A stretch of 64,000 nt of DNA from Symsagittifera roscoffensis (taxonomy: Eukaryota; Xenacoelomorpha; Acoela; Convolutidae). Position 1 is the first letter of the stretch. Each line of letters opens with the position of its first letter. The position numbers and the translations under genes were made by a program. The stretch spans positions 7,423,716-7,487,715 of the forward strand of contig NC_087067.1 of the NCBI RefSeq assembly GCF_963678635.1, written 5' to 3'. Shown in pieces: positions 19,881 through 31,785 of this stretch. The notes below the pieces were generated by a model that saw only the letters and a program-made list of their open reading frames with translations, made no database searches and had not been told where the DNA came from.

Positions 19881-21041
19881 AGACTTCGGCTACGGTAAAA
19901 TTGAATCACAATGGACAATATTTTTTCTGGGGGGTTATTGGAACTATTTTGGAGGGCTCCACAAAATTTTTTCTCGAAGGAAGAATAATAATGAGCTTAA
20001 CTGACTCCGGAGGTTTACTTTGGAGGCTTCCCCAAAAATAGCAAAACCAAGTGTTTTCGCCGCGGTGAAGCCTCCGATTGAGATTTAGCTTCCTCGAAAC
20101 AAGGTTAGTTGAACCGGTGAACCTACCTTGTAGGATAAAAATGGAGTTTTACAAAAACTTCTGTCACTCGGAGGATTTTCTAAAATCTGGTCTCTCCAAA
20201 CTGATAAATTCTAAAAAAAATTTCTTTTCCTATACTATCAATCTAAAAAAGTTTGTCGGTAAAAAAAGATTAAAAACGTCGAAATATGATTCCAAAATTA
20301 TTCCGATTGGTTTGTTAGATTTTGAGCAATCAACAAAAACAAGTTCGCTGAGTTTGCCATTTTTCACTACCTATATAGGTTCTCAGAGAGTCTTTTCGCA
20401 ATTCTTGCTGAAAGGGCTTGAAAATACTTGAAACGAACGCAGTAGCCATGTACAGTACTGAAATAATGCAAAAAATTGGACCCGAATTGGTATGGAGATT
20501 TAAAAAAAATCTGGCCAAAAACTTTCGGATTTGGACCCTCCGATTCCTCCCTTTTCCGATTGTTAAGTTGAATCTTTTTCCCTCTCCACGGAGCTGCCCG
20601 AAGGGTTACTTGAAAACTTTTCTTGTAACGGAGCATTTTATTCTATCAAGTTCCTAGCGCAGAAACTTGTATCGCTTTATCTCTAAAACTCAAAATTTCA
20701 ATTCTCGCCAAGTTCTACTGAGTTTTTTTCCGCGCGGATTTTTTTGCTCGGGAAATTGAACTACGTAGCTCACTGAGCAGAAGCTCTATATCGTTTGGAA
20801 AAAATTTGGATATCCAAAAGTTCGGGGTTAACTGTTTGGTCAAAACTCGGCTTTTTTCGACAAAATTAGGGTGTTTTTCGGGTCAATTTGGGAGATAAGT
20901 TATATATAATAAGGGTAATAACCTATAAGTAGTCGTTCATCAATATTACTACAGCCTCCTTTACACCAAAATACGAGAATTAAGACCGTTAACTCGGAAG
21001 TTCGCAAACGATGGAGCGTACAATTGGACAGAGCCAATTGT

Positions 21042-21735
21042 TGTAACATTTGCCCGGAAGTGCATATCTACTGGAAAAAAGCTGGGTTATGAAACGACTG
21101 GCTAGCGTCTAAACACCGCTTCATATGCTTTTAACCCTCTCTACCAAAGCCAGATCTATAAGTGAGCCTTCAACATTGGGCCGGCAAAGCCATTACTGTT
21201 TTGGGCTATCGGCCAGAACACGCAGGTTAACTTAATTACATGCAAACCAGTGAGCTCATGGCTGGGTCTCAGTATCCCCAGACCACGAGTTCATTTCTAA
21301 AACAGGGTTACTTTTCATTTATTATATTACTGTTTCTTTTGTTCAGTAGATAAAACTCTTCATATCCATCGGAAATGGATCAACCTTTCCTCTCAACTCC
21401 TAGATTCTCAATATCTGAAAACGAATTTTGATGTTAGTTGATTCATTTCAGAACATATCCGGAAGCTAAAAATTGTTAAAAATCTGTTTTAGTTTTCTCG
21501 AAAAGATTCTTCCGGATTCTGGAATCCAGACAAAGAGCGGTCTTGTCGTCGTTCTGGAAGGGTGGTTAAATCCTCCCGATACCCTTACTGATTCTCGGGA
21601 ATTGCTCGGTAACGATTGTACAGTTACAATCAATAGAAATCGGACAGCCTCGATCATAATTTCAATACAGTTCTCACGTCTTTTCTTCACTATCGAGAGT
21701 CAATGTTGCTATTTTCCAGCAAAAATCGGTTTGTT
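21042..21735 (-). repeat. LTR-type unit 1, incomplete
   Basis: Starts TGTAACATTTGCCCGG like the LTR at 50155. It shares the blocks GACTGGCTAGCGTCTAAACA, GAGCTCATGGCTGGGTCTC and TCCGGATTCTGGAATCC with it, but lacks the last 180 bp or so of an intact LTR. It is strongly diverged from the neighbouring unit. Confidence 0.75.
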
Positions 21736-21769
21736 CTGATTTCAGTGTGATTTCAGTTCTGATTTTTGT

Positions 21770-22653
21770 TCGCCCGGAAGTACATATCGACGGAAAATAA
21801 CGCTAGGTTCCAAAACGACTGGCTAGCGTCTAAACACAGCTCCACATGCTTTTCACCGTCTCTGCCAAAGCCAGTTTTTTTGGTGGTTTTCCTAACATCG
21901 GGTCGATAAAAAAGTTACTGCTACTGGCTTCGGTCAAAACACTCAAACTAACTTAATTATATGCAAGAATAATGAGCTCATGGCTGGGTCTCCGTATCCC
22001 CAGACCACGAGGTCACTCCTAAAAACAGGGCTACTACTATTTATTGTATTACGATTGTTTTTGTTCAGTAGATAAAAATCATCTTATCCATCGAAGATGG
22101 ATCAACTTTTTCCCTCAACTCCTAGCTTCTCATTATCTGAAAATGAGTCTGGATGTTAAATAAATTGAATTCAGGACATGACCAGGAAGCTAAAATATTA
22201 TTTAGAACAGTTTGAGTTCTCCGTCCGAGACCCCTCCGGATTCTGGAATCCGGGGAAATAACGCTCTTATTTCCTTCCGGAAGGCTGGACACGCTGTCCC
22301 AACAACCTTCCCCGTTCGCGTGAATTGCTCTGTAGCGACACAATCGTTACAACTCGGAGCCGTTTCTGACAATTTCGAGTTATCTGTCGTTATTTCTCTC
22401 GTATTTGTTTCTACTGCAACTATTGTTGTTGTGTTTTACTCTCGTTATTCTCCAAAATGGCCGTTTCAACCATTTCTCAGAAATGTGACGTCACAATTCG
22501 AATTCTTGAAAAATAAAATTTCTAGAATATTCTGACCTTCACGATTCGTCTAATCGTTAAATAACGTCGGTAATCTGCTAAAATCGTTAATCCTCCAGGT
22601 CAGCGGCCTCGAATTCGAAACTGCATTTTCGTCCATTCTGGTCGAATGTCACA
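21770..22653 (-). repeat. LTR-type unit 2, 3' LTR of copy C
   Basis: Starts within the LTR at GTTCGCCCGGAAG (the first bases are missing) and ends CGAATGTCACA at 22653 next to TACTCCCCC, exactly as the intact LTR 50155-51072 does. Closer to that LTR than unit 1 is. Confidence 0.82.
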
Positions 22654-23488
22654 TACTCCCCCGACAGCCCTGTCAATGTCCTCATTGAGTCTTGCAGTCT
22701 TCGTCAAAATGGTACAGTGCCATCGAACAGAATTTACAAAATGCACGAAATCAGTTTTATCCACGTCATATCGAGTCACTGCAGAATATAAATGGCATCA
22801 TAGTACACTACTATAGCCTTCCAAATTATTTTATTAATCTGCACGTTCAAGTACATGACTTAAGATAAAACATCTTTTTAGACTTCCAACGTCTAAGTCC
22901 CGATTTAAAACTTTTTCTCCTAGGTTTAAAAAGTGTAGGAAAGCAGGACAGTCCTGCCAAACCAAAAACTAAAATTATCCTACTATGCTTCTTCCCTTCG
23001 AAAATTTAGTTGTTACTGGTCCTGAATATTAAAACTAAGGAACTCTGTGATTAGAAGGAACAATGAAATAATCTCCCTCTTCAAGAGATTACCCAAGCTT
23101 TTCATGTCACCACAAAGTGATCAGTTGTCCTACTTGATTAAAAACAATCATGCAGGCTGGAATTTTTAAATATATTTTCCAATCAAGCCTTTCTAAAAAA
23201 TAGTAAATGTCTCTAAAGCCACTAACTAAAATCAAAATGCAAATTTATAAATGCAACAAATTCTTTAATCTTCAAAATTCAATTAAATGTTTTCTTTTCA
23301 GTTTCAATTGCAAACTTAGTTGCTTTGTTTCTCATTTGAGTTTTTCGTCTTTACAAAAAAAATCTGAGTTTTAACATCTTCTCTTTTGTCGCTTTTTTGT
23401 TTCCTCCTTTGTTCGTCGTTTGGAAGTTCTAAAACTTCTAAATTCTTCTAATTTTCTTTCTTTTTGCTTCTTGTTTTTCGGCCATTTG
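22654..23488 (-). other. 3' non-coding region of copy C with polypurine tract and conserved hairpins
   Basis: The minus strand shows GTCGGGGGAGTA at 22654-22665 abutting the LTR. Further in, three palindromic blocks are conserved with copy B: GCAGGACAGTCCTGC (22943-22957), AATCTCCCTCTTCAAGAGATT-type hairpin (23070-23090) and TCACCACAAAGTGA (about 23107-23120). No ORF. Confidence 0.7.
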
Positions 23489-24540
23489 TCAATGTTCCAT
23501 CTCCTCCTCCTGCGACATTGACTCTGAACTTTCAGTCTCTGTGTCCTGCAACACGTCGGTTGCTATTCTGACGGTGTTGGAAGCAATCCTCCAACACTTC
23601 TGCTCTTCTACTCTTTGTTTACAACAAGGTAGAGGATCAACGTTAGACTCTCTGTTTCGGCAGAAGCTGTTGTGGAGGCACAACGTCACGTTTCTGTCCA
23701 AGTCTTCCTTCAACATCTCTTCCTTTTCCCTTCCGTCACATTCACTTGTTCTAGAAATTCTCTTCACTGCATTCCAATGAGTTACAAAAGCTCGCTTGAA
23801 AGCTCCTGCTCCGATGTCCAGCTGATACACACTGTACACTCTGCTGTGTTTCGACATACGTTTCTTGGCATACTCGTAGAACCATGCAGTCATGTTGGCT
23901 CTAAGCCATGGCATCAACCTTCTTCTGGCCCATATCTTTTTCACTTCCATCGGAACGTTCAAGATTTTGCAAATTGTCTAAAAAAGATCCAAATCTTTTA
24001 GACAATCCAATTCCTGTAACTGTTCTCTCGTCGGCGTCTCCTGTCTATTGTTCTCCTTTACATGAGCTTCCAGCCATTGTATTGCCATCATAACTCCCAC
24101 TATCACTATCATAATGGGCTGTGATGAGTCTGGTAAACCCATGGAGAGCAGCTCTCCACAGTCCCAGATCAACACCAGATTACTAAGCCCGGGGTACCAG
24201 CATGTTTGTAGTAAGCAATGGCAGGGGAACTCATCATGTGTTGACATGATGCTCCTCCAATTACGTTTTCCCGAAGCTTCCAGTAGTGGTTCCATTTCCA
24301 TCATCACTCGGTGGACTTTATCGTTCTCATCTACTGCATTGTAATCCGTGAATGTTGATCGTTTCTGCTTTTGTCTTTCAAAGTCACTGAAGTTCCCACT
24401 GGCGTATCCCATGAACTTCTTTCCCAGTATCGATTCTAATTCCTCTTTGGTTCTCTGTTCGGAACTGCTGAGAACATTTTGCAGAGTAACTTATAAGATT
24501 TTTCTGACATTCTCGCTAGTCTTACGCATTTTGGCACTGA
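23489..24540 (-). pseudogene. ORF6-like unknown protein, copy C
   Basis: Homologous to 51894-53033 over its whole length (same words KKIWAR.RLMPW.RANM, CLHNSFCRNRESNVDPLPCC, FSDFERQKQ). Frames 23489-23962 and 23978-24412 share one phase, cut by a TAG where copy B has Glu (LDLFETM). N-terminal codons to about 24540 are in other phases. Function unknown. Features are a Cys/His-containing C-terminal third (LHNSFCRNRES, LPCCKQ) and an acidic end (QEEEMEH). Confidence 0.75.
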
Positions 24541-25672
24541 GAAGGCTTGATCCACGATCGTTCTCGTATGTTTCAGATCCACCTCTACAAAAAGCACTGG
24601 GTATCTGCTTTTGCAAACGTCGATCCCACCAAATATCGTTCTCCCGACAGTCTGCGATAAATTTTACTGTGCCGGATGTTCATTTCCGTCTCGATCGCTT
24701 CCCTCCACTTTCCTATGTGCTTTTGTTTGGTCTGCAAAATTCCTGGAAACACTTCTACACTAATGGCCGTGACCATCTCAGGCTTTTGTTCTAGATTCAA
24801 TAGTAACTCTAAAGAACCAAAATTGCTGTAAAATCCTAGTGCAGTCACTAGATTCACCTCCGTTCATCCATGGCAATCTGCAATCAGTTCCGTTTCTGTT
24901 TTCGCCTTCATCACAATGTTCCCAAACAATATCATCAATGGCTTGTGTTGCTTCTCCAGTGTCTTTACGCAATCCAGACCTCCACAGATATGACCTTCCA
25001 GTCCTCAGACTTCTGCCAGACAGCTACCAGGTTTGACACAATCCTCTGGTTCCCAGCCAGGCAACTCTACCTTGTCTTCTCCGTTGCTCTTAGAGGCTGT
25101 TGTCATCAAAATATAGATGATGTTCATGTCACGAAAGTTACAGTCTGATTTCAGTTCCCTCTGCACATCTTGTGTCGCTCGTAATATCGAATCGGCGTTG
25201 GGACTCGGAAACCATGATGGTTTCATCAGTTCCCACACTACCATCAAACTCGTTCTCAGCAATTTGTCTGAGAATCCCAATCCAAACTCCACTCGATTGT
25301 CAGTTTTTGGCACTGAAGGTGCAGTCACCTTTTTTTCCAAGACTAGTCCCAGCCTGGTCTGCTGATTAGCAGCGCTTCTTATCGTTGCAATCCTTAACGT
25401 CCAGAATATTAGCAACACTGCTTGGTAATCGAAGAAGCAATCGCGTATGTCTTCATTCAGGAAAGAATTGTACGCTATTCCTATGACTCCTGATACGTAA
25501 CTGTACAATTTCTTCCCGATTGGTCAACAGTTTTCACTGGATTTCGGCAGTGTTCCCATAGATTCCTTCGAGAGTCTCAGTTCCTTGTTTGAGAACATCC
25601 TCATTGCGTCAATTTTCTTCATCGGTTCTAGCTCCACGGTTTCTTTCATGTTTACTCGCATTGGTTTGCTCT
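24541..25672 (-). pseudogene. ORF5-like unknown protein, copy C, truncated
   Basis: Homologous to the C-terminal two thirds of 53037-54653 (YVSGVIGIAYNSF, FGLGFSDKLLRTSLM, LELLLNLEQKPEMVTAISVE), in several phases (24585-24857, 24778-24972, 25005-25508). Here the ORF5/ORF6 junction reads through with a sense codon (LVGSTFAKA) where copy B has TAA. Truncated at about 25672. Confidence 0.75.
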
Positions 25673-27990
25673 AATATCGATTCCCTCGATTTGGTGTTAT
25701 CGCGAGACACTCTACCAACTCTTTTCCAACCCGTGGTTATGGCATTGCGATGGGTTAACAAGGGTCTCTTGAAAGCGTCCGGCCCTATCTCGGCCAGGAA
25801 CTTTCGATACTCCTTCTGATGTTTCTTCATGTGATCCTTCGTCACCGTGTATAACCAAGACGTCAACGTCGCTCGAAACCATGGGAAGAAACTTTTGCGA
25901 CTCCACACGTGCCTCGCCTCCATAGGTTAAGAGAACACTTTGCACACAGTCTCAAAAACTCAAACCAAGGTTGTAATCAATGGCTTGTATTGATTCCGCT
26001 GTTGGTGCCCTCGACTCTCGATATTTCGTCACGTTTTCCTCGATCCATCGCAACGCCAGCATCGAGCTTACCACGAATGACCGAATTTCTTCCACGTCCC
26101 ATATCAAGCAGAGGTTCGAATGCTCCGGATACCACACCGTCTATGCCAAGCAGTGGCATGGGCTTACCCCGTGTGTCAGGTTGATACACCGGAGGTTGCG
26201 TTCTCCGGAAGTTTCCACCACTCAGAGGTTCAAACTCCATCATCTTCTCATGTGTTGCGTCATTTTCTTCCTTAGCTGGGGCACTATTCATTGGTTTTCC
26301 GATCTTGTTCTGTCTCTCGAAATCACTCGTGTTTTCGCTTTCTAAGCTCAAGAGTTCCTCCCCCTAGACCTCACTCAAGTTCTCTCTTTGATCCTCCGGC
26401 ACAGCTCCCAAGATTTCCCTCATCAGTCTGTGTGAGCGATGCGACATTCGAGTCAGGCGTACACACTTGGGTATCGAGAAGGCTTTCTCAATTAAAACCC
26501 TCTGACTGGATGCCTCCACCATTGCCATTTGTAATGGGTAGTGGCACCATGAGGGTCTCAGCAACTTCCAAATAGTTTCCAAATTAGTGACCAACATGTC
26601 ATTTCCATTTCCCATTTTCAGTTCCACACTCTTGTTTGAGCGCTGTTGGTGCCCTCGACTCTCGATTTTTCGTCACGTTTTCCTCGATCCATCTCAACGC
26701 CAGCATCGAGCTTACTACGAATGACCGAACTTCTTCCACGTCCCATATCAAGCAGAGGTTCGAATACTCCGGATACCACACCGTCTGTGCCAGGCAGTGG
26801 CATGAGCATTCCCCATGTGTCAGGTTGATACTCCGGAGGTTGCGTTCTCCCGAAATTTGCACCAGACAGAGGTTCAAATTCCATCATCTTCTCATGTGTT
26901 ACGTCATTTTTCCCCCATAGCTGGGGCACTATTCATTGCTCTCCCAATCGTGTTCGGTCTCTCGAAATTACTCGTGTTTTCGCTTTCTAAGCTCAAGAGT
27001 TCCTCCCCCTAGACCTCACTCAAGTTCTCTCTTTGATCCTCCGCCACAGCTCCCAAGATCTCCCTCAACAGTCTGTGTGAGTGATGCGACATTCGAGCCA
27101 GGCGTAACACTTGGGTATCGAGAAGGCTTTCTCAATTAATACCCTCTGACTGGATGCCTCCACCATCGCCATTTGTAATGGGTAGTGGCACCAAGAGGGT
27201 CTCAGCAACTTCCAAATAGTTTCCAAATTAGTGACCAACATGTCATTTCCATTTCCCATCTGTAGTTCCACCCTCTTGTTCAAGCGCTGTTGGTGCCCTC
27301 GACTTTCGATATTTCGTCACTTTTTACTCGATCCATCGCAACGCCAGCATCGAGCTTACTACGAATGACCGAACTTCTTTCACGTCCCATATCAAGCAGA
27401 ATTTCGAATGCTTCGGATACCACACCGTCTGTGCCAGACAGTGGCATGAGCATTCCCCATGTGTCAGGTTGATACTCCCGAGGTTGCGTTATCCCGAAAT
27501 TTCTACCAGACAGAGGTTCAAACTCCATCATCTTCTCATGTGTTACGTCATTTTTTTTCCATAGCTGGGGCACTATTCATTGCTTTCCCGATCGTGTTCT
27601 GTCTCTTGAAATCACTCGTGTTTTCGCTTGCTAAGCTCAAAAGTTCCTCCCCAGACCTCACTCAAGTTCTCTCTTTGATCCTCAGGCACAACTCCCAATA
27701 TCTTCCTCCACAGTCTGTGTGAGTGATGCGACATTCGAGCCAGGCGTACACACTTGCGTATCGAGAAGGCTTTCTTATTTAACACCCTCTGACTGGATGC
27801 CTCCGATGTCGCCATATGAAATGTGTAGTGGCTTCCACACAGATTGCCATTACCGATCCCACCAGAGGTTTCGCATTCGTCGGTAAATTGTAAGCTTCAC
27901 TCACGGGAAACCCCATCTCCGCCTCATGACCAATCTTCCAACCTCTGATGTGCTTTTGGACCATTTGCAACACTCCAGGCCATCACTCCA
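25673..27990 (-). pseudogene. ORF6-like region, copy A, triplicated
   Basis: The C-terminal part (25609-25923: RHVWSRKSFFPWFRATLTSW, KRVGRVSRDNTKSRES) matches the middle of ORF6 of copy B. Upstream the N-terminal part (FSIPKCVRLARMSHHSH, VPEDQRENLSEV, HEKMMEFEPLSG, EYSNLCLIWDVEE, LALRWIEENVTK) is present three times. All three copies share the same frameshift after EPLSG, so the gene was already dead before triplication. The C-terminal Cys-rich third seen in copies B and C is missing because copy C sequence begins instead. Confidence 0.75.
25996..27830 (-). repeat. 644-bp tandem repeat, nearly three units
   Basis: Unit starts (CGCTGTTGGTGCCCTCGACT) lie at about 25997, 26641 and 27285, a period of 644 bp. 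Units 1 and 2 are complete; unit 3 runs to about 27830, where it diverges (GATGCCTCC then different). Each unit joins an ORF5-like piece (KLLRPSWC) directly to ORF6-like sequence, so the founding event included a deletion. Confidence 0.9.
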
Positions 27991-29391
27991 CGCTCAATGC
28001 CGTCACCAATTGGTGTTCGGATTCTAGCTTCTCCAGTGATTGCAAACTGCCCATCCTCGAGAAGAATCCCAATGCCGACGCTATGTTCACAGTGGTGCTC
28101 GCATAGCATTCAACCACTATCTGGACCTCAGTCTTTTCTTTCTCCGTGATGTCACCAAACCACGTGGCTAGTTCCTCCTTCTGAAAAGATTATATTCTGA
28201 CGCAGGATCGTCCATCACAGGAATGTTCTCCAACTCCACACACCTACCCAGACAACTACCCCGTTCCATCTTCTTTACTAGCTTTTCTAGCTTGCTCGTT
28301 GTTTTTTCCGATTTCTTTCGATGAGGTAAGATTAGATTGTGCACCACGTTCAGATTCCCCAAATCTTCATCCTCCGCTGGTGACAGTCTCACTCGCTCCG
28401 TGATTTCTTCAATCAGACTCGCGTGGGGATGAGGGCACCAAGATGGTCTCAACAACTTCCGAATAGTTTTCAAATTAGTGATCAACATGTCATTTCCCTT
28501 TCCCATCTTTAGTTCCACCCCCTTGTTCGAGCGCGGCACGCTGATTACTCCCGGATCTTTTCAAGTAACAGACCTAGGCTTGCTCTTTCCCGTCGGATCA
28601 ATCTCGATGGTTTTTTCCGTCCAGAATTTTAACAATTTCGCCACCTCAAAATTCATGTAGGCGTTTCCGGCCTTCGAAACCAAGAAAGGGTTGTAAGCTA
28701 TTCCCATCACTCCAGACACATATTGATATTCTCCACGTTTTGTGGGTTTCGCATATTCTTCTGCTCGGGCCAAGTTACGATGTACGTCATGCCCCTCCTC
28801 GAATTTCTTGTTGTAGAACCTGTGTATTTCTTCGAGCTTCCCATGGCTCTCTAGAGACTGCCTCGAGCTCTCTTCTTTTTCAATTCCAGTACTCTGGTAT
28901 ACATTCAGGATAACAGTCGAGACTCTCTTTTCCATGGTTTTACTTCCCATCGCTTTTCGATGGCACATTTGCACAGTAGTGTCGGTTATCACTGACATGA
29001 CCCACCTCAAGAAACAAGTGGCATCTTATCTTCTCGCTAGGCTTAATCCCGAGTTGTCTCGAGAAATATGCTGCACCAGCATTTAGTACACCTGAAGGCT
29101 CTTTTCGCCCAGTTTCAGTTTGTCGTGCGAGGTCAACGCCTCGAAAGCCACTCCCGCAAAACTCCACGAGAACATCAACTGTCCTGACTTGCGGACAGAA
29201 GTATTCGCCATCAATGGCAATGCTGATGACGGTGCTCTCATTGCATCTTCAAAACTCAAGCAGCAGGTTCTCCCAAGACCGCCCCAACTGGTTTCCCAAT
29301 TCTAGCTTGTTAACTTCGGCCTTCTGCTGGGTAGCCCAATGCCGCCGCTTGCGGGTACCAAGCGATCAAGCTCCTTCAGGCAACTCTCCAG
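27831..29391 (-). pseudogene. ORF5-like unknown protein, copy A
   Basis: Several phases carry the ORF5 landmarks of copy B: YVSGVMGIAYNPFLVSK and ILKFWTEKTIEID-like text near 28561-28760, KKGVELKMGKGNDMLITN and LLRPSWCPHP near 28440-28540, NLNVVHNLILP, and KPLVGSVMAICVEATTHF at 27779-27973, where copy B has a stop. The N-terminal part (28940-29167) is weakly alignable. Function unknown. Confidence 0.65.
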
Positions 29392-30544
29392 TTATTTCGT
29401 GGTCTCCAGAGCTATCCACCAAGGCCGAGCGGTATTTCTCGTCGGATTTCTCTCGAGAGGATCGCACGTCACTTGCTTCCCAATGGCCTGATGTTCCGTC
29501 GAAAGCCACTCCTTGCTGATGTCCACTTCCCACGTCTGTCCACTCGTCGAACCCCTCTTCACGTTTGTCTTCAGGGGTTTGAAGTCATCCTCTGTTCCCG
29601 AAGTCGTCGAGGCTTCCATTTCCCGCAGCACTTCGGTTAGCCTCCTGGGTGCTGAGCCGCTGTTGTAGGCCGCTGTTTTCCCTCGCGCTAGAATCATGGG
29701 AGCTGTATCTTTTAGATTTTTCTCCAAAACCGCATCCGCCGAAGGACTCGCCTTGGTCTGCCGTTTTCTTTTCCTAGACCTTTTTCCCTTACTCGGGAAC
29801 GTTGTCATCACCATCACTGACTAAACTTCCTTGTACAGGTCCCTCGTCTCCGACTCTTGCCTCTCCCTTCTCTAGCCTTAAGAATATTAGTACTTTTAGT
29901 CGTATTACTAGTCTTATTTTTATCATCCACTTGGACACTTTTTTTATCATCCGTTTTTTTGTTTAGAGTAGAGCTATCTTTACATGGGTTGGCACCGTGC
30001 TCCACAGCTCTTCCTTGAAGTCATATTTTTCAACTTTGTTTTCCACGCTCTGGTTGAACTCGTCCAGGAAACTTTGCCACGCCTGCTCGTCCAACGTGCT
30101 CAAGAACATGTCTTTGTTGCCTTCAATGGTATTCTCCTCCCTTGCTTTATCGGTTAGGAGCACCATACCCATGTTGAATGGTTCACTCGTTAGTGGCGGC
30201 TCAAGATTCTTCACGGGAGATCCCAAAGGTGGAGTGGCCATGTTTGCCCAGTCGTCCCCACTCAGTTCTTGTAGTAGCTGATGTGTGGTGCCGGGGCTAA
30301 ACTCTCTGTTCGTTGCCCCTACGTCTGGCGTGTTCCCCACCTCCACTTCCTCTCCAGCTTCGTCCATGCTCTCCCCCTCTCCTGACTTTGGCTGGTTCCT
30401 CTCTAGCGCGGCAGTGAATCTGTTCTCCACTGGAAGGTTTCTTCTGTCTCCTGCGGTTCCCACAGACAGGGGTGAAGGTGTCGTCGTGTCTGCTGTCTTA
30501 TACTCAGCGAGGGATACATATAGTGGTCCTGCCGCATTTGGCGT

Positions 30545-31348
30545 TTTCCGTTCTTGCCTCAACTCCAACTGCTCAAGACCATAAAGCGCTCGGTATTTTC
30601 TCGTGGCAAACATCAAATCGCCCTTAAGAGCCATATGACCCTCCTCCACGATCATCCTTCCATCGTCATAAATTGGCAGTTTATTCTCGAGTCCAGCCTC
30701 CTCAAGTGTTCTCAAGACAACTCGGACCTCAAACTTAGGGGCATCGAGCCTCGCATCTTCTTCGCTTGTGTAGTCCACGAATTTATCTTAATCTTACACG
30801 TGTGGAAATACACCGCCGCCGAGTATCCAATGAACAAAGGATCCCAGTCGTTCGTGAATTCTCTCTGTTGTCTTTGTACCGTGGCTCTCGCGTGTAGTGA
30901 AGGGACTTCACTTCAGGGGCTTTTCATTTCCAGGGTTTTTAATCTCACCTTCGGGAACTCGGGGACGGCAGCGAGTAGGACATCCCGTTCTAGTATCGTT
31001 TCCAATTCCTTTTTCGTGAATTCGAAACTACTCGTCCACGTCGGGATTCTCAAGACTTCCCACATGTTCCTCGTCACTGGATTCAGGTTCCAAAACTTGG
31101 GACAGACCTCGATGGGACTCTCACTATTTCCTCGCATTCTGCACTGCAGTTGTTCCCTGATATTGCACACCACTAGCTCGGGATCCTTGACTTTTCCAAA
31201 ATGCACCGTCTCACTCATCTGCGCTCTCAAGTTTTCTTGTCTGCACCAGTTGAGTGCCGTCCCATCTAGATTGCTGATCACGTGTGGGTCCGGGAATGCA
31301 TACGTCACCGCTAGCACACGTCCGGGAATGCATACGTCATGCATACGT
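30545..31348 (-). repeat. Block F, copy 1 (ORF4 segment)
   Basis: About 800 bp of ORF4-like sequence, near-identical to 31786-32590 and 36931-37741. Its right end has a peculiar junction with two copies of GTCCGGGAATGCATACGTCA before block N; exactly the same junction occurs at 37680-37741. Confidence 0.85.
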
Positions 31349-31771
31349 TCTTTTCGAGCGATCTCACGTGTCAACAAACTCAAGAAATACCTTCCCAGTT
31401 AAACTCAAGAAAAATTTTCCCAGTTAAACTCAAGAAATACCTTCCCGGTTAAACTCAAGAAATATCCTCCTCTAGTACTGCTAGTGAAGAACCGTTAAGA
31501 TCATTGCTGTTTTTGTTCGACTACGTGTAGCTTGATTGTTAACTCAATTTGCAAATCAATCTGAAAATAGAATTCACTTTTTAGACCACGATGCTTTTGC
31601 TCATGCCTAGCCTAAACCTCTCCCATTAATACCTTTAAAACATTATCCTAACAACTCCACTGAAATGATTCAATTTAGATGTTAAAATGATGCATATTCA
31701 CTTTATGTTTTAGCACCATTTTTTCTTCAGATTATAATTGTCATGCCATTTACATTAAAATTCATCTACCT
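31349..31771 (-). repeat. Block N, copy 1
   Basis: Starts TTCTTTTCGAGCGATCTCAC and contains three to four tandem AACTCAAGAAATAYCTTCCC units followed by AT-rich non-coding DNA. Near-identical copies are at 36491-36914 and 37742-38167. Here it interrupts the ORF4-like gene. Confidence 0.88.
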
Positions 31772-31785
31772 GAATTTTCCGTCTA

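Larger units (their letters stand above)
18660..21041. other. Non-coding, repeat-rich region
   Basis: No supported gene over about 2.4 kb. It may include the 5' LTR or leader of the gypsy remnant to the left, but no TG...CA pair was found. It contains two short repeat clusters listed separately. A small inverted repeat (CAATTG...CAATTG) at 21021-21040 directly precedes the LTR-like sequence. Confidence 0.5.
21042..25672 (-). mobile_element. Copy C: 3' fragment of the large accessory-gene retrotransposon
   Basis: From left to right: two diverged LTR-type units, polypurine tract, 3' non-coding region, ORF6-like and ORF5-like coding remnants, collinear with 50155-54110 of copy B. At about 25672 the match to copy B ends abruptly and the ORF6-like sequence of copy A begins. 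Coding parts carry stops, for example TAG at 23978-23980 where copy B has Glu. Confidence 0.8.

Noticed and set aside
30554-31402. 282-codon plus-strand ORF (and similar plus-strand ORFs at 32052 and 37195)
   Set aside because: Antisense shadows of the repeated ORF4 segment; the minus strand carries the homologous protein.
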